A stretch of 13,255 bases of DNA, from contig JBILNK010000120.1 in the NCBI GenBank assembly GCA_044375105.1, positions 1-13,255 on the forward strand. Reading direction: 5' to 3'. A program made the position numbers and the translations under genes. Every line of letters starts with the position of its first letter. The stretch's first letter is position 1. Positions 6,749 to 12,809 of the stretch are shown here, piece by piece. Below the pieces are notes generated by a model, which worked only from the letters and a program-made list of their open reading frames with translations, was not told the origin of the DNA and did no database searches. The DNA comes from JBIKLM01 sp044375105 (GTDB lineage Bacteria > Planctomycetota > UBA1135 > GCA-002686595).

Positions 6749-7849
6749 ATGAACATCGGAGTTCCCAAGGAATCGGTGGCCCAGGAGGCCCGGGTGGCGC
6801 TCGTGCCGGAGAGCGTCGGCTGGTTGGTCAAGGCCGGGGTGCGGGTCACGGTCCAGGCCGGGGCGGGCGCGGCGGCGGGCTTCTCGGACGAGGCCTACCA
6901 GAAGGCCGGGGCCAGCCTGGGGGACGCGGGCGACGTGTTCGGGGGCTCGGATCTGATCGCCAAGGTCCAGCGGCCGGACGAGCGCGAGCTCGGCTGGCTG
7001 CGACCGGGATCGCTGCTCGTGTGCCTGATGCAGCCGGCCAGCGCGGCGGCGGCCATCCGGGCCCTGGAAGCGCGCGGGGTGACGGCCTTCGCCCTCGAGA
7101 AGGTGCCGCGCATCACGCGCGCCCAGTCCATGGACGTGCTCTCCTCCCAGGCCACCGTGGCGGGCTACAAGGCCGTGCTGCTGGGCGCCGCGGCCCTGGC
7201 CAAGTTCCTGCCGATGCTGACCACGGCGGCCGGCACGATCGCGCCCTCGAAGTGCTGCGTCCTGGGCGCCGGCGTGGCCGGATTGCAGGCGATCGCCACG
7301 GCGCGGCGCCTGGGGGCGGTGGTGTCCGCTTTCGACGTGCGCCCCGCGGCGGCGGAGCAGATCCGCTCCCTGGGGGCGTCGGTCGTGGCCCAGGAGCTGA
7401 TCGCCGCGGGCGCCGAAGGCGCGGGCGGCTATGCCAAGGAGCAGAGCGCCGAGCAGCAGCAGCGCATCCAGGAGGCCCTGCGGGCCCACCTGGCGGGCAT
7501 GGACCTGGTGATCACCACGGCGCAGATCCCGGGCAAGCCGGCGCCGCGCTTGATCTCGAGCGAAACCGTGCGCAGCCTGGCGCCGGGCTCGGTGATCGTC
7601 GATCTGGCGGCCGAATCCGGCGGCAACTGCGAAGCCACGAAACCGGGCGAAACGGTCGAAGTCGGCGGCGTGCGCATCCTGGGCCCGCTCAACCTGCCGG
7701 CCACGATGCCCCAGCACGCCTCGCAGATGCTGTCCCGCAACATCCTGACCTTCCTGAAGCATCTCCTGACCAAAGAGGGCAGCTTCAAGGTCGACCGCGC
7801 CGACGAGATCACCGGGGCCATGCTGGTGACCCAGGCCGCCCCGGCCTGA
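6749..7849 (+). CDS. pntAA: NAD(P) transhydrogenase, alpha subunit part 1 (domain I, NAD(H)-binding)
   Basis: This 366-residue soluble subunit of the proton-translocating transhydrogenase binds NAD(H) and passes hydride to NADP+ bound by PntB. The N-terminus MNIGVPKES is the canonical family start. The nucleotide-binding RQD set is visible in PRITRAQSMD (Arg121, Gln126, Asp129), followed by LSSQATVAGYKAV. The Rossmann glycine motif is VLGAGVAGLQA (171-181), with Asp196 in SAFDVR positioned for the adenosine ribose. ITTAQIPGKPAP (255-266) and VDLAAESGGNCE (284-295) are further family signatures. It ends before any membrane helix, as expected for a split alpha subunit. ATG 6749 matches the family. 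ATG 6725 in the same frame, with an AAGG four bases ahead, would add eight residues and cannot be excluded. It is the first gene of the pnt operon, with pntAB 94 bases downstream. Confidence 0.96.
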   Translation: MNIGVPKESVAQEARVALVPESVGWLVKAGVRVTVQAGAGAAAGFSDEAYQKAGASLGDAGDVFGGSDLIAKVQRPDERELGWLRPGSLLVCLMQPASAAAAIRALEARGVTAFALEKVPRITRAQSMDVLSSQATVAGYKAVLLGAAALAKFLPMLTTAAGTIAPSKCCVLGAGVAGLQAIATARRLGAVVSAFDVRPAAAEQIRSLGASVVAQELIAAGAEGAGGYAKEQSAEQQQRIQEALRAHLAGMDLVITTAQIPGKPAPRLISSETVRSLAPGSVIVDLAAESGGNCEATKPGETVEVGGVRILGPLNLPATMPQHASQMLSRNILTFLKHLLTKEGSFKVDRADEITGAMLVTQAAPA

Positions 7850-7874
7850 AGCGCAGTCCGGCCTGCGATCCCGA

Positions 7875-7903
7875 TTCCCGCTCCACAGCCCGGGCGCTAG
7901 ATT
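7875..7903 (+). promoter_or_regulatory. Possible internal promoter ahead of pntAB
   Basis: TTCCCG (7875-7880) and TAGATT (7898-7903) are separated by exactly 17 bases, matching 3/6 and 4/6 of the sigma-70 consensus. A small hairpin GCCGC-TCGC-GCGGC (7906-7919) follows. The unusually long gap inside the operon makes an internal promoter or processing site conceivable, but the hexamers are weak. Confidence 0.18.
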
Positions 7904-7943
7904 GCGCCGCTCGCGCGGCAGACCGCGCCGCAGCCCCCCACCC

Positions 7944-8243
7944 ATGAACGATTCCCTCGTCAGCGGCATCGTCGTCTTCACGCTCGCGACCTATCTGGGC
8001 GCGGCGCTGATCGGCCGCGTCCCCCCCACCCTGCACACGCCGCTGATGTCGGGGGCCAACGCGGTCTCCGGCATCACCGTGGTCGGCGCCCTGCTGGTCG
8101 CGGGCTCGGGCCAGGGCTGGCTGTCCGCGAGCCTGGGCTTCCTGGCGATCGTTTTCGCGATGATGAACGTCGCCGGCGGCTACGCGGTCACCGATCGCAT
8201 GCTGCAGATGTTCAAGAAGAGCCCCGGGGAGGCCAAGCGTTGA
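7944..8243 (+). CDS. pntAB: NAD(P) transhydrogenase, alpha subunit part 2 (membrane domain)
   Basis: A 99-residue membrane protein that supplies the alpha-side helices of the proton channel (domain II). Three hydrophobic segments are visible at about 5-24, 39-57 and 62-82, with the conserved stretch LHTPLMSGANAVSGI (30-44) and the C-terminal signature NVAGGYAVTDRMLQMFKK. The length matches the usual stand-alone PntAB. Residue 42 is Ser; the Thermus-type subunit, as I recall it, has a functional His there (see findings). ATG 7944 is the only good start, although it has no Shine-Dalgarno (preceded by a C-run). Its TGA (8241-8243) overlaps the pntB TTG start by two bases, within the four-base string TTGA, so translation of the two membrane subunits is probably coupled. 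Confidence 0.95.
   Translation: MNDSLVSGIVVFTLATYLGAALIGRVPPTLHTPLMSGANAVSGITVVGALLVAGSGQGWLSASLGFLAIVFAMMNVAGGYAVTDRMLQMFKKSPGEAKR
8226..8242 (+). promoter_or_regulatory. Ribosome binding site fixing the TTG start of pntB
   Basis: GGGGAGG (8226-8232), lying inside the end of pntAB, is seven bases from TTG 8240-8242. It is a good Shine-Dalgarno at good spacing, supporting the TTG start and translational coupling through the TTGA overlap with the pntAB stop. Confidence 0.65.
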
Positions 8244-9631
8244 TCCCCGAAGCTCTGGTGCGCCTGCTGTACCTGGCGGCGGCGGTCCTGTTCATCGTCG
8301 GCCTCAAGCGCCTGCAGAGCCCGGAAACCGCCCGCAGCGGCAACCGCATCTCGGCCGTGGGCATGCTGCTGGCCGTCGCGGTCACGCTGCTCGACCAGCA
8401 GATCCTGTCCTATGGCGCGATCGCCGCGGGTTTGGCCGTGGGCGGGGGTCTGGGCCTGTGGATGGCCCGGCGCGTGCAGATGACCGAGATGCCCCAGATG
8501 GTGGCGCTGCTCAACGGCTTCGGCGGCGGGGCCTCCCTGCTGGTGGCCGCCGCGGAGTACCTGCGTGCCCAAGGCAGCGGCGTCGCTCCCAGCCTGGACG
8601 TGGCCCTCTCGACCAATCTGTCGGTGCTGATCGGCGCGGTAACCGTGACCGGCTCGGGCATCGCCTGGGCCAAGCTGCAGGAGGTCATGAGCGGCAAGCC
8701 GATCCTGTTCGCCGGCCAGAAACCCCTCAACGCGACCCTGGGCCTGGCGATCCTGGCCCTCTTGGCCTGGACCGCCTTCGCGCCCGACGCCCCGGCGCTC
8801 GGCTTCTACGCGCTGATCGCCCTGGCTTTGGCGATCGGCGTGCTGCTGGTGATCCCGATCGGCGGCGCCGACATGCCGGTGGTGATCTCGCTGCTCAACT
8901 CCTACTCGGGCATCGCCGGGGCGATGACCGGCTTCATCATCCAGAACGAGGTGCTGATCGTGTCCGGGGCCCTGGTGGGCTCCTCGGGCATCATCCTGTC
9001 GCAGATCATGTGCAAGGCGATGAACCGGTCGCTCGGCAACGTGATCTTCGGCGCCTTCGGGGCCGGTCCGGGCAAAAGCACCAAAAAGGCCGAAGGCCTG
9101 AGCGTGCAGAGCACCAACGCCGAGGAAGCCGCGCTGCAGCTCGCCTACGCCCAGTCGGTGATCGTGGTGCCGGGTTACGGACTGGCCGTGGCCCAGGCCC
9201 AGCACCAGGTGCGCGAGCTGATGGACCTGCTCGAAAAACGCGGGGCCAGCGTCAAATTCGCCATCCATCCGGTCGCCGGGCGCATGCCGGGCCACATGAA
9301 TGTGCTGCTGGCGGAGGCCAACGTGCCCTACGACAAGCTGCTCGACATGGAGGAGATCAACTCCGAGTTCGAGCGCACCGACGTGGTGCTGGTGATCGGC
9401 GCCAACGACGTGGTCAACCCCGCGGCGCGCACGGATCCCTCCTCGCCGATCTTCGGCATGCCGATCCTCAACGCGGACCAGGCCAAACGCGTGATCGTGC
9501 TCAAGCGCGGCATGTCCGCGGGCTTCGCGGGCATCGAGAACGAGCTGTTCTACGCACCGAACACCCAGATGCTGTTCGGCGACGCCAAGGCCACGGTCAC
9601 CAAGCTGGTCAGCGAGGTCAAGCAGGTCTGA
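8240..9631 (+). CDS. pntB: NAD(P) transhydrogenase, beta subunit (membrane domain plus NADP(H)-binding domain III)
   Basis: A 463-residue beta subunit of the inner-membrane, proton-driven transhydrogenase (NADH + NADP+ to NAD+ + NADPH). Residues 1 to about 265 hold many transmembrane helices, with MTEMPQMVALLNGFGGGAS (81-99), PIGGADMPVVISLLNSYSG (206-224) and GALVGSSGIILSQIM. Residues about 295-463 are domain III, with VIVVPGYGLAVAQAQHQV (308-324), HPVAGRMPGHMNVLLAEA (343-360), VIGANDVVNPAA (385-396) and KRGMSAGFAGIEN (422-434), all classic NADP(H)-site motifs. At the site of E. coli His91 this protein has Asn92, as in the Thermus-type subunit. The TTG start overlaps the pntAB stop and has a strong Shine-Dalgarno. 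The gene is full length and is followed within a base by a stable hairpin. It is last in the operon and convergent with katG. Confidence 0.96.
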   Translation: MIPEALVRLLYLAAAVLFIVGLKRLQSPETARSGNRISAVGMLLAVAVTLLDQQILSYGAIAAGLAVGGGLGLWMARRVQMTEMPQMVALLNGFGGGASLLVAAAEYLRAQGSGVAPSLDVALSTNLSVLIGAVTVTGSGIAWAKLQEVMSGKPILFAGQKPLNATLGLAILALLAWTAFAPDAPALGFYALIALALAIGVLLVIPIGGADMPVVISLLNSYSGIAGAMTGFIIQNEVLIVSGALVGSSGIILSQIMCKAMNRSLGNVIFGAFGAGPGKSTKKAEGLSVQSTNAEEAALQLAYAQSVIVVPGYGLAVAQAQHQVRELMDLLEKRGASVKFAIHPVAGRMPGHMNVLLAEANVPYDKLLDMEEINSEFERTDVVLVIGANDVVNPAARTDPSSPIFGMPILNADQAKRVIVLKRGMSAGFAGIENELFYAPNTQMLFGDAKATVTKLVSEVKQV

Positions 9632-9663
9632 CGGGTCGGCTGGCGGAGCCAGCGATCGACCCG
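9632..9663 (+). terminator. Hairpin immediately after pntB
   Basis: A 7-bp outer stem (CGGGTCG 9632-9638 with CGACCCG 9657-9663) and a 6-bp inner stem (GCTGGC 9639-9644 with GCCAGC 9648-9653) are separated by a three-base bulge (GAT). The structure starts at the base after the pntB TGA. No T-run follows, but the position suggests a 3'-end or terminator structure for the pnt transcript. Confidence 0.55.
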
Positions 9664-9706
9664 GGCGGCCCTCGAGCGGTCGCGCCGGCCCGTCGGATGC
9701 CTTGGG

Positions 9707-9722
9707 GCCGCCCTCCGGCGGC
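9707..9722. terminator. Short perfect hairpin in the pntB-katG gap
   Basis: GCCGCC-CTCC-GGCGGC gives a 6-bp all-GC stem with a 4-base loop. It is the second of four hairpins in the convergent gap and could act as a back-up stop in either direction. There is no T-run. Confidence 0.3.
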
Positions 9723-9763
9723 TTGCGAGACGCCGTTCAGCTCGGCGGAACCTCGAGGGGCCC

Positions 9764-9813
9764 GAAAACAAACGCCGCGCCGTGCTCGCTGTCGCCAGCG
9801 GGCACGGCGCGGC
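9764..9813 (-). terminator. Rho-independent terminator of katG
   Basis: A 12-bp perfect stem (GCCGCGCCGTGC 9774-9785 with its complement 9802-9813) continues, after one mismatch, into a 5-bp inner stem (9787-9791/9796-9800). On the katG-sense strand the loop is GCGA, a GNRA tetraloop, and the stem is followed directly by GTTTGTTTTC (9773-9764). Stem plus T-rich tract in the katG direction make this a convincing intrinsic terminator, about 45 bases past the katG stop. Confidence 0.82.
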
Positions 9814-9825
9814 TCGTTCGAGCGG

Positions 9826-9849
9826 CGGGCCCGGTGCAAACCGGGCCCG
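9826..9849 (-). terminator. Stable hairpin just after the katG stop
   Basis: A perfect 10-bp stem (CGGGCCCGGT/ACCGGGCCCG) closes a 4-base loop (GCAA on plus, TTGC on the katG strand), seven bases after the katG stop codon. There is no T-run, so it may stabilise the mRNA end or pause polymerase ahead of the main terminator at 9764-9813. Confidence 0.6.
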
Positions 9850-9856
9850 GGGTCCC

Positions 9857-12169
9857 TCAGGAGCCGCTGCGGGCAGCGGCCTCCAGGTCGAAGCGATCCA
9901 GGTTCATGACCTTGGTCCAGGCGGCCACGAAGTCGGCCACAAAGCGCTGCTGGGCGTCGCTGCTGGCGTAGACCTCGGCGATGGCGCGCAACTGGCTGTT
10001 GGAGCCGATCAGCAGATCGACGGCGGTGGCGCTCCAGCGGTTCGCGCCGGTCTTGCGGTCGGTGCCCTGGTAGAGGTTCGCGGCCTCGGCGACCTTCTCC
10101 CACTGGGTGTCCATGCTGAGCAGGTTGACGAAGAAGTCGTTGCTCAGCACGCCCGGGCGCGCCGTCAGCACGCCGGCCTTGGAGTCGCCGGTGTTGGCGT
10201 CCAGCACGCGCAGGCCGCCGAGCAGCACGGTCATCTCCGGCGCGGTCAGAGACAGCAGGTTGGCGCGGTCCACCAGGGCCTCTTCGGGGCGGCGCCACTC
10301 GCTGGGGCCGTAGAAGTTGCGGAAGCCGTCCGCCGCCGGCTCGAGCACGGCGAAGGACTCCACGTCGGTCCACTCCTGGCTGGCGTCCGTGCGGCCCGGG
10401 GTGAAGGGCACCTCGACCGGGAAGCCCGCGTCCGCGGCGGCCTTCTCGATGGCGGCGCCGCCGCCCAGCACGATCAGGTCGGCCAGGGAGACGCGCTTGT
10501 CGCCGCCCTTCGAGTTGAACTGCTGCTGGATGCGGGTCAGGGTGGCCAGCACCGTCTGCAGCTGGGCCGGGTCGTTGACGGCCCAGTCCTTCTGGGGCGC
10601 CAGGCGCAGGCGGCCGCCGTTGGCTCCGCCGCGCTTGTCGCTGTCGCGGAAGCTGGCCGCGGCGGCCCAGGCGGTTTCGACCAGCTGGGGCACGCTGAGC
10701 CCCGAGGCCAGGATCTGGCGCTCGAGCTCGGCCGCGTCGCGGGCGTCGATCGCGGCGTAGTCCGCGGCCGGGATCGGGTCCTGCCAGAGCTGGGGCGGGG
10801 CCACTTCGGGGCCCAGCAGGCGCGCCACCGGACCCATGTCGCGGTGGGTCAGCTTGTACCAGGCCTTGGCGAAGGCGGCGGCGAACTGGTCGGGGTTCTC
10901 GTGGAAGCGCTTGGAGATCGGCCCGTAGATCGGATCCAGCTTGAGCGCCAGGTCGGTGGTGAACATCACCGGCTTGTGCGTCTTGTTGGGATCATGGGCA
11001 TCGGGGACGTTGGCGGGCGCGTCCTTGGGCGACCATTGCCAGGCGCCCGCGGGGCTCTTGACCAGCTCCCACTCGTACTTGAACAGGTTGTTGAAGTAGC
11101 CGTTCGACCACTGGGTCGGGGTCGAGGTCCAGGCGCCTTCGAGGCCGCTGGTGATCGTGTCGGCGCCCTTGCCGCTGCCGTGGGTGTTCTTCCAGCCCAG
11201 GCCCTGCTCCTCGAGCGGCGCGCCCTCCGGGTCGGGGCCGACCTTGCCCTGGGGGCTGGCGGCGCCGTGGGCCTTGCCGAGGGTGTGACCGCCGGCGATC
11301 AGCGCCACGGTCTCCTCGTCGTTCATGGCCATGCGCCCGAAGGTCTCGCGGATGTCGCGCGCCGCGGCCAGGGGGTCCGGCTTGCCGTTGGGGCCCTCGG
11401 GATTGACGTAAATGAGGCCCATCTGCACCGCGGCCAGGGGGCCCTTCAGCTGGCGTTCGCCGTGGTAGCGCTCATCCGCCAGCCACTCCTTCTCGGCACC
11501 CCAGAAGATGTCCTCCTGGGGCTCCCAAACGTCCGCGCGGCCGCCGGCGAAGCCGAAGGTCTCGAGGCCCATGGTTTCGAGGGCCACGTTGCCGGTCAGG
11601 ACCATCAGGTCCGCCCAGGAGATCTTTTGGCCGTATTTCTGCTTGATCGGCCAGAGCAGGCGGCGGGCCTTGTCGAGGTTGGCGTTGTCGGGCCAGGAGT
11701 TGAGCGGCGCGAAGCGCTGGGTGCCGTCGGAGGCGCCGCCGCGGCCGTCGGCGACGCGGTAGGTGCCGGCGCTGTGCCAGGCCATGCGGATGAACAGCGG
11801 GCCGTAGTTGCCCCAGTCCGCCGGCCACCAGTCTTGGGAGGTCGTCATCAGCGCGCGCAGGTCGGCTTTGAGCGCGGCCAGGTCGAGCTTCTGGAACTCT
11901 TTGGCGTAGTCGAAGGCGGCGCCGAGGGGGTTGCTCTTGGCGGAGTTCTGGTGCAGGACGCCCAGATCCAGCTGGTTGGGCCACCAATCCTGGTTGGACA
12001 TGGCCTGGCTCGAGGCCGGGCGGTAGGGCTCTTCCTTGGGGGCCGGCTTGGCGCTGGCCTCGGCGGCGGCCGGGCGGGCGGCGCTCGGCTCCTGGGCGAA
12101 GGCCGGCGCGGCGAAGCACAGCGCGGCGAGACCCGTCACGGCCTGGGCGAAGAAGGGTGTCGAAGTCAT
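9857..12169 (-). CDS. katG: Catalase-peroxidase with Sec signal peptide
   Basis: A 770-residue bifunctional haem catalase-peroxidase that dismutates hydrogen peroxide and oxidises peroxidase substrates. The distal active site is Arg128-Met-Ala-Trp131-His132 in IRMAWHSAGTYR. The Met-Tyr-Trp cofactor, specific to this family and needed for catalase activity, is complete: Trp131, Tyr254 (GLIYVNPEGP) and Met280 (GRMAMNDEE), with spacings close to the E. coli enzyme. The proximal haem ligand is His295 in IAGGHTLGKAHG. The second, non-haem half is also present to the usual C-terminus. Residues 1-25 (ending AAPAFA before QEPS) are a typical Sec signal peptide followed by an Ala/Pro/Lys-rich linker to about residue 55, so the enzyme is predicted periplasmic. 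ATG 12169 is chosen for this signal peptide and an AGGAA four bases upstream. The frame extends to 12289 without a comparable start. It is convergent with the pnt operon and ends at a clear terminator. Confidence 0.97.
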   Translation of the reverse strand: MTSTPFFAQAVTGLAALCFAAPAFAQEPSAARPAAAEASAKPAPKEEPYRPASSQAMSNQDWWPNQLDLGVLHQNSAKSNPLGAAFDYAKEFQKLDLAALKADLRALMTTSQDWWPADWGNYGPLFIRMAWHSAGTYRVADGRGGASDGTQRFAPLNSWPDNANLDKARRLLWPIKQKYGQKISWADLMVLTGNVALETMGLETFGFAGGRADVWEPQEDIFWGAEKEWLADERYHGERQLKGPLAAVQMGLIYVNPEGPNGKPDPLAAARDIRETFGRMAMNDEETVALIAGGHTLGKAHGAASPQGKVGPDPEGAPLEEQGLGWKNTHGSGKGADTITSGLEGAWTSTPTQWSNGYFNNLFKYEWELVKSPAGAWQWSPKDAPANVPDAHDPNKTHKPVMFTTDLALKLDPIYGPISKRFHENPDQFAAAFAKAWYKLTHRDMGPVARLLGPEVAPPQLWQDPIPAADYAAIDARDAAELERQILASGLSVPQLVETAWAAAASFRDSDKRGGANGGRLRLAPQKDWAVNDPAQLQTVLATLTRIQQQFNSKGGDKRVSLADLIVLGGGAAIEKAAADAGFPVEVPFTPGRTDASQEWTDVESFAVLEPAADGFRNFYGPSEWRRPEEALVDRANLLSLTAPEMTVLLGGLRVLDANTGDSKAGVLTARPGVLSNDFFVNLLSMDTQWEKVAEAANLYQGTDRKTGANRWSATAVDLLIGSNSQLRAIAEVYASSDAQQRFVADFVAAWTKVMNLDRFDLEAAARSGS

Positions 12170-12173
12170 GAGG

Positions 12174-12178
12174 TTCCT
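12174..12178 (-). promoter_or_regulatory. Ribosome binding site of katG
   Basis: AGGAA on the minus strand, four bases before ATG 12169. It decides for this start over the upstream in-frame start at 12289, which would place about 40 non-conserved residues ahead of the signal peptide. Confidence 0.55.
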
Positions 12179-12252
12179 GTTTGGGTTTGGGCGGTGTCGC
12201 CCGAGGGCGTACGCGGGCGGCCTGGCATCATCGGGCTCGGTTGCGATAACTT

Positions 12253-12286
12253 CCAGTTCTAAGCAGGTATACTCCTGATAGTCTGG
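12253..12286. promoter_or_regulatory. Nested dyad over palindromic -10-like GTATAC, between katG and the MBL-fold gene
   Basis: In an AT-richer island (about 12241-12298) on an otherwise very GC-rich background, CAGG/CCTG (12264-12267/12274-12277) flank TATACT, and CCAG/CTGG (12253-12256/12283-12286) lie outside them with nearly the same centre. TATACT (plus, 12268-12273) and TATACC (minus, 12271-12266) both resemble -10 boxes, about 100 bases upstream of katG. No good -35 was found for either direction. The arrangement fits a promoter with an overlapping repressor or redox-sensor site. The regulator cannot be named. Confidence 0.33.
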
Positions 12287-12319
12287 CACTATTGACCGCC
12301 GGTGCCGACTGTTTTCTAG

Positions 12320-12349
12320 GGGCTCAGGGGGGCTGGGCTCAGGGGGGCT
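12320..12349 (+). repeat. Two perfect 15-bp tandem repeats forming a G-quadruplex motif
   Basis: GGGCTCAGGGGGGCT occurs twice head-to-tail (12320-12334 and 12335-12349). The G-runs (4, 6, 3 and 6 G, with loops CTCA, CT and CTCA, and a further GGG after position 12351) satisfy the usual G3+N1-7 quadruplex pattern on the plus strand. It lies just upstream, in the katG direction, of the promoter-like dyad. Confidence 0.75.
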
Positions 12350-12809
12350 CTGGGTTCCGTGCAGGGCGGGGTCTGCCCTGGGGGTGGACGCTGAGGCGGC
12401 CTGGGCAGTCCGAAAGCGGGGGATCGAGCGCTGGGGATGGGGGGGCGAGCCGTGAGCGGCTCGAAAAAGCCTGGGCGGCCCCGGGGCGGTTTCGCAAGAG
12501 GGCGAGGGGCCCGCGGGAACCCGATGCGGGTTTGGAGAGCATCGCGGGCTCGGGGTTCCCGGGCCGCGGCAATCCCCGGGGCGCAGCGCCGAGGCGGCCC
12601 GCGGGCGGCACGCTGCGCGTCAGGCCGAGGGCCGGCCTCAGGGGCGCTGCCGGGCCCGCCGGGGACGGGCTCGCGGGCGATCGGGGCCCGCGCCGGGGGG
12701 GCGAGACGGGGCCGAGCGGTGGAAGCTGGCGCTGGGGATCGCACGCGTTGGCCGGGCCGATGGGAGCCGACGCTTGGAGCCGGCGGCACGCCCCGCGAAG
12801 CTGGAGACC

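Larger units (their letters stand above)
12170..12809. other. Long divergent intergenic region between katG and the MBL-fold gene
   Basis: A 640-base spacer between divergently transcribed genes. It contains the katG leader, an AT-richer promoter-like island (12241-12298), the G-rich tandem repeat, and a 6-bp hairpin CAGGGC/GCCCTG (12362-12367/12375-12380). The rest, to about 12800, is extremely GC-rich with purine-rich G-tracts. Open frames across it have no recognisable domain and poor codon structure, and I see no RNA gene. Confidence 0.45.

Noticed and set aside
6740..7981. Long minus-strand frames opposite the pnt genes (also 8180-9295)
   Set aside because: Shadows of strongly conserved plus-strand transhydrogenase genes; His/Arg/Gly/Gln-rich translations are typical of antisense to GC-rich coding sequence.
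9782..12262. An 826-residue plus frame opposite katG
   Set aside because: Antisense shadow of an unambiguous katG; Gly/Val/Ala/Arg/His-rich with no family.
12170..12289. katG starting at 12289
   Set aside because: The extra 40 residues precede a complete signal peptide, and the start at 12169 has a Shine-Dalgarno.
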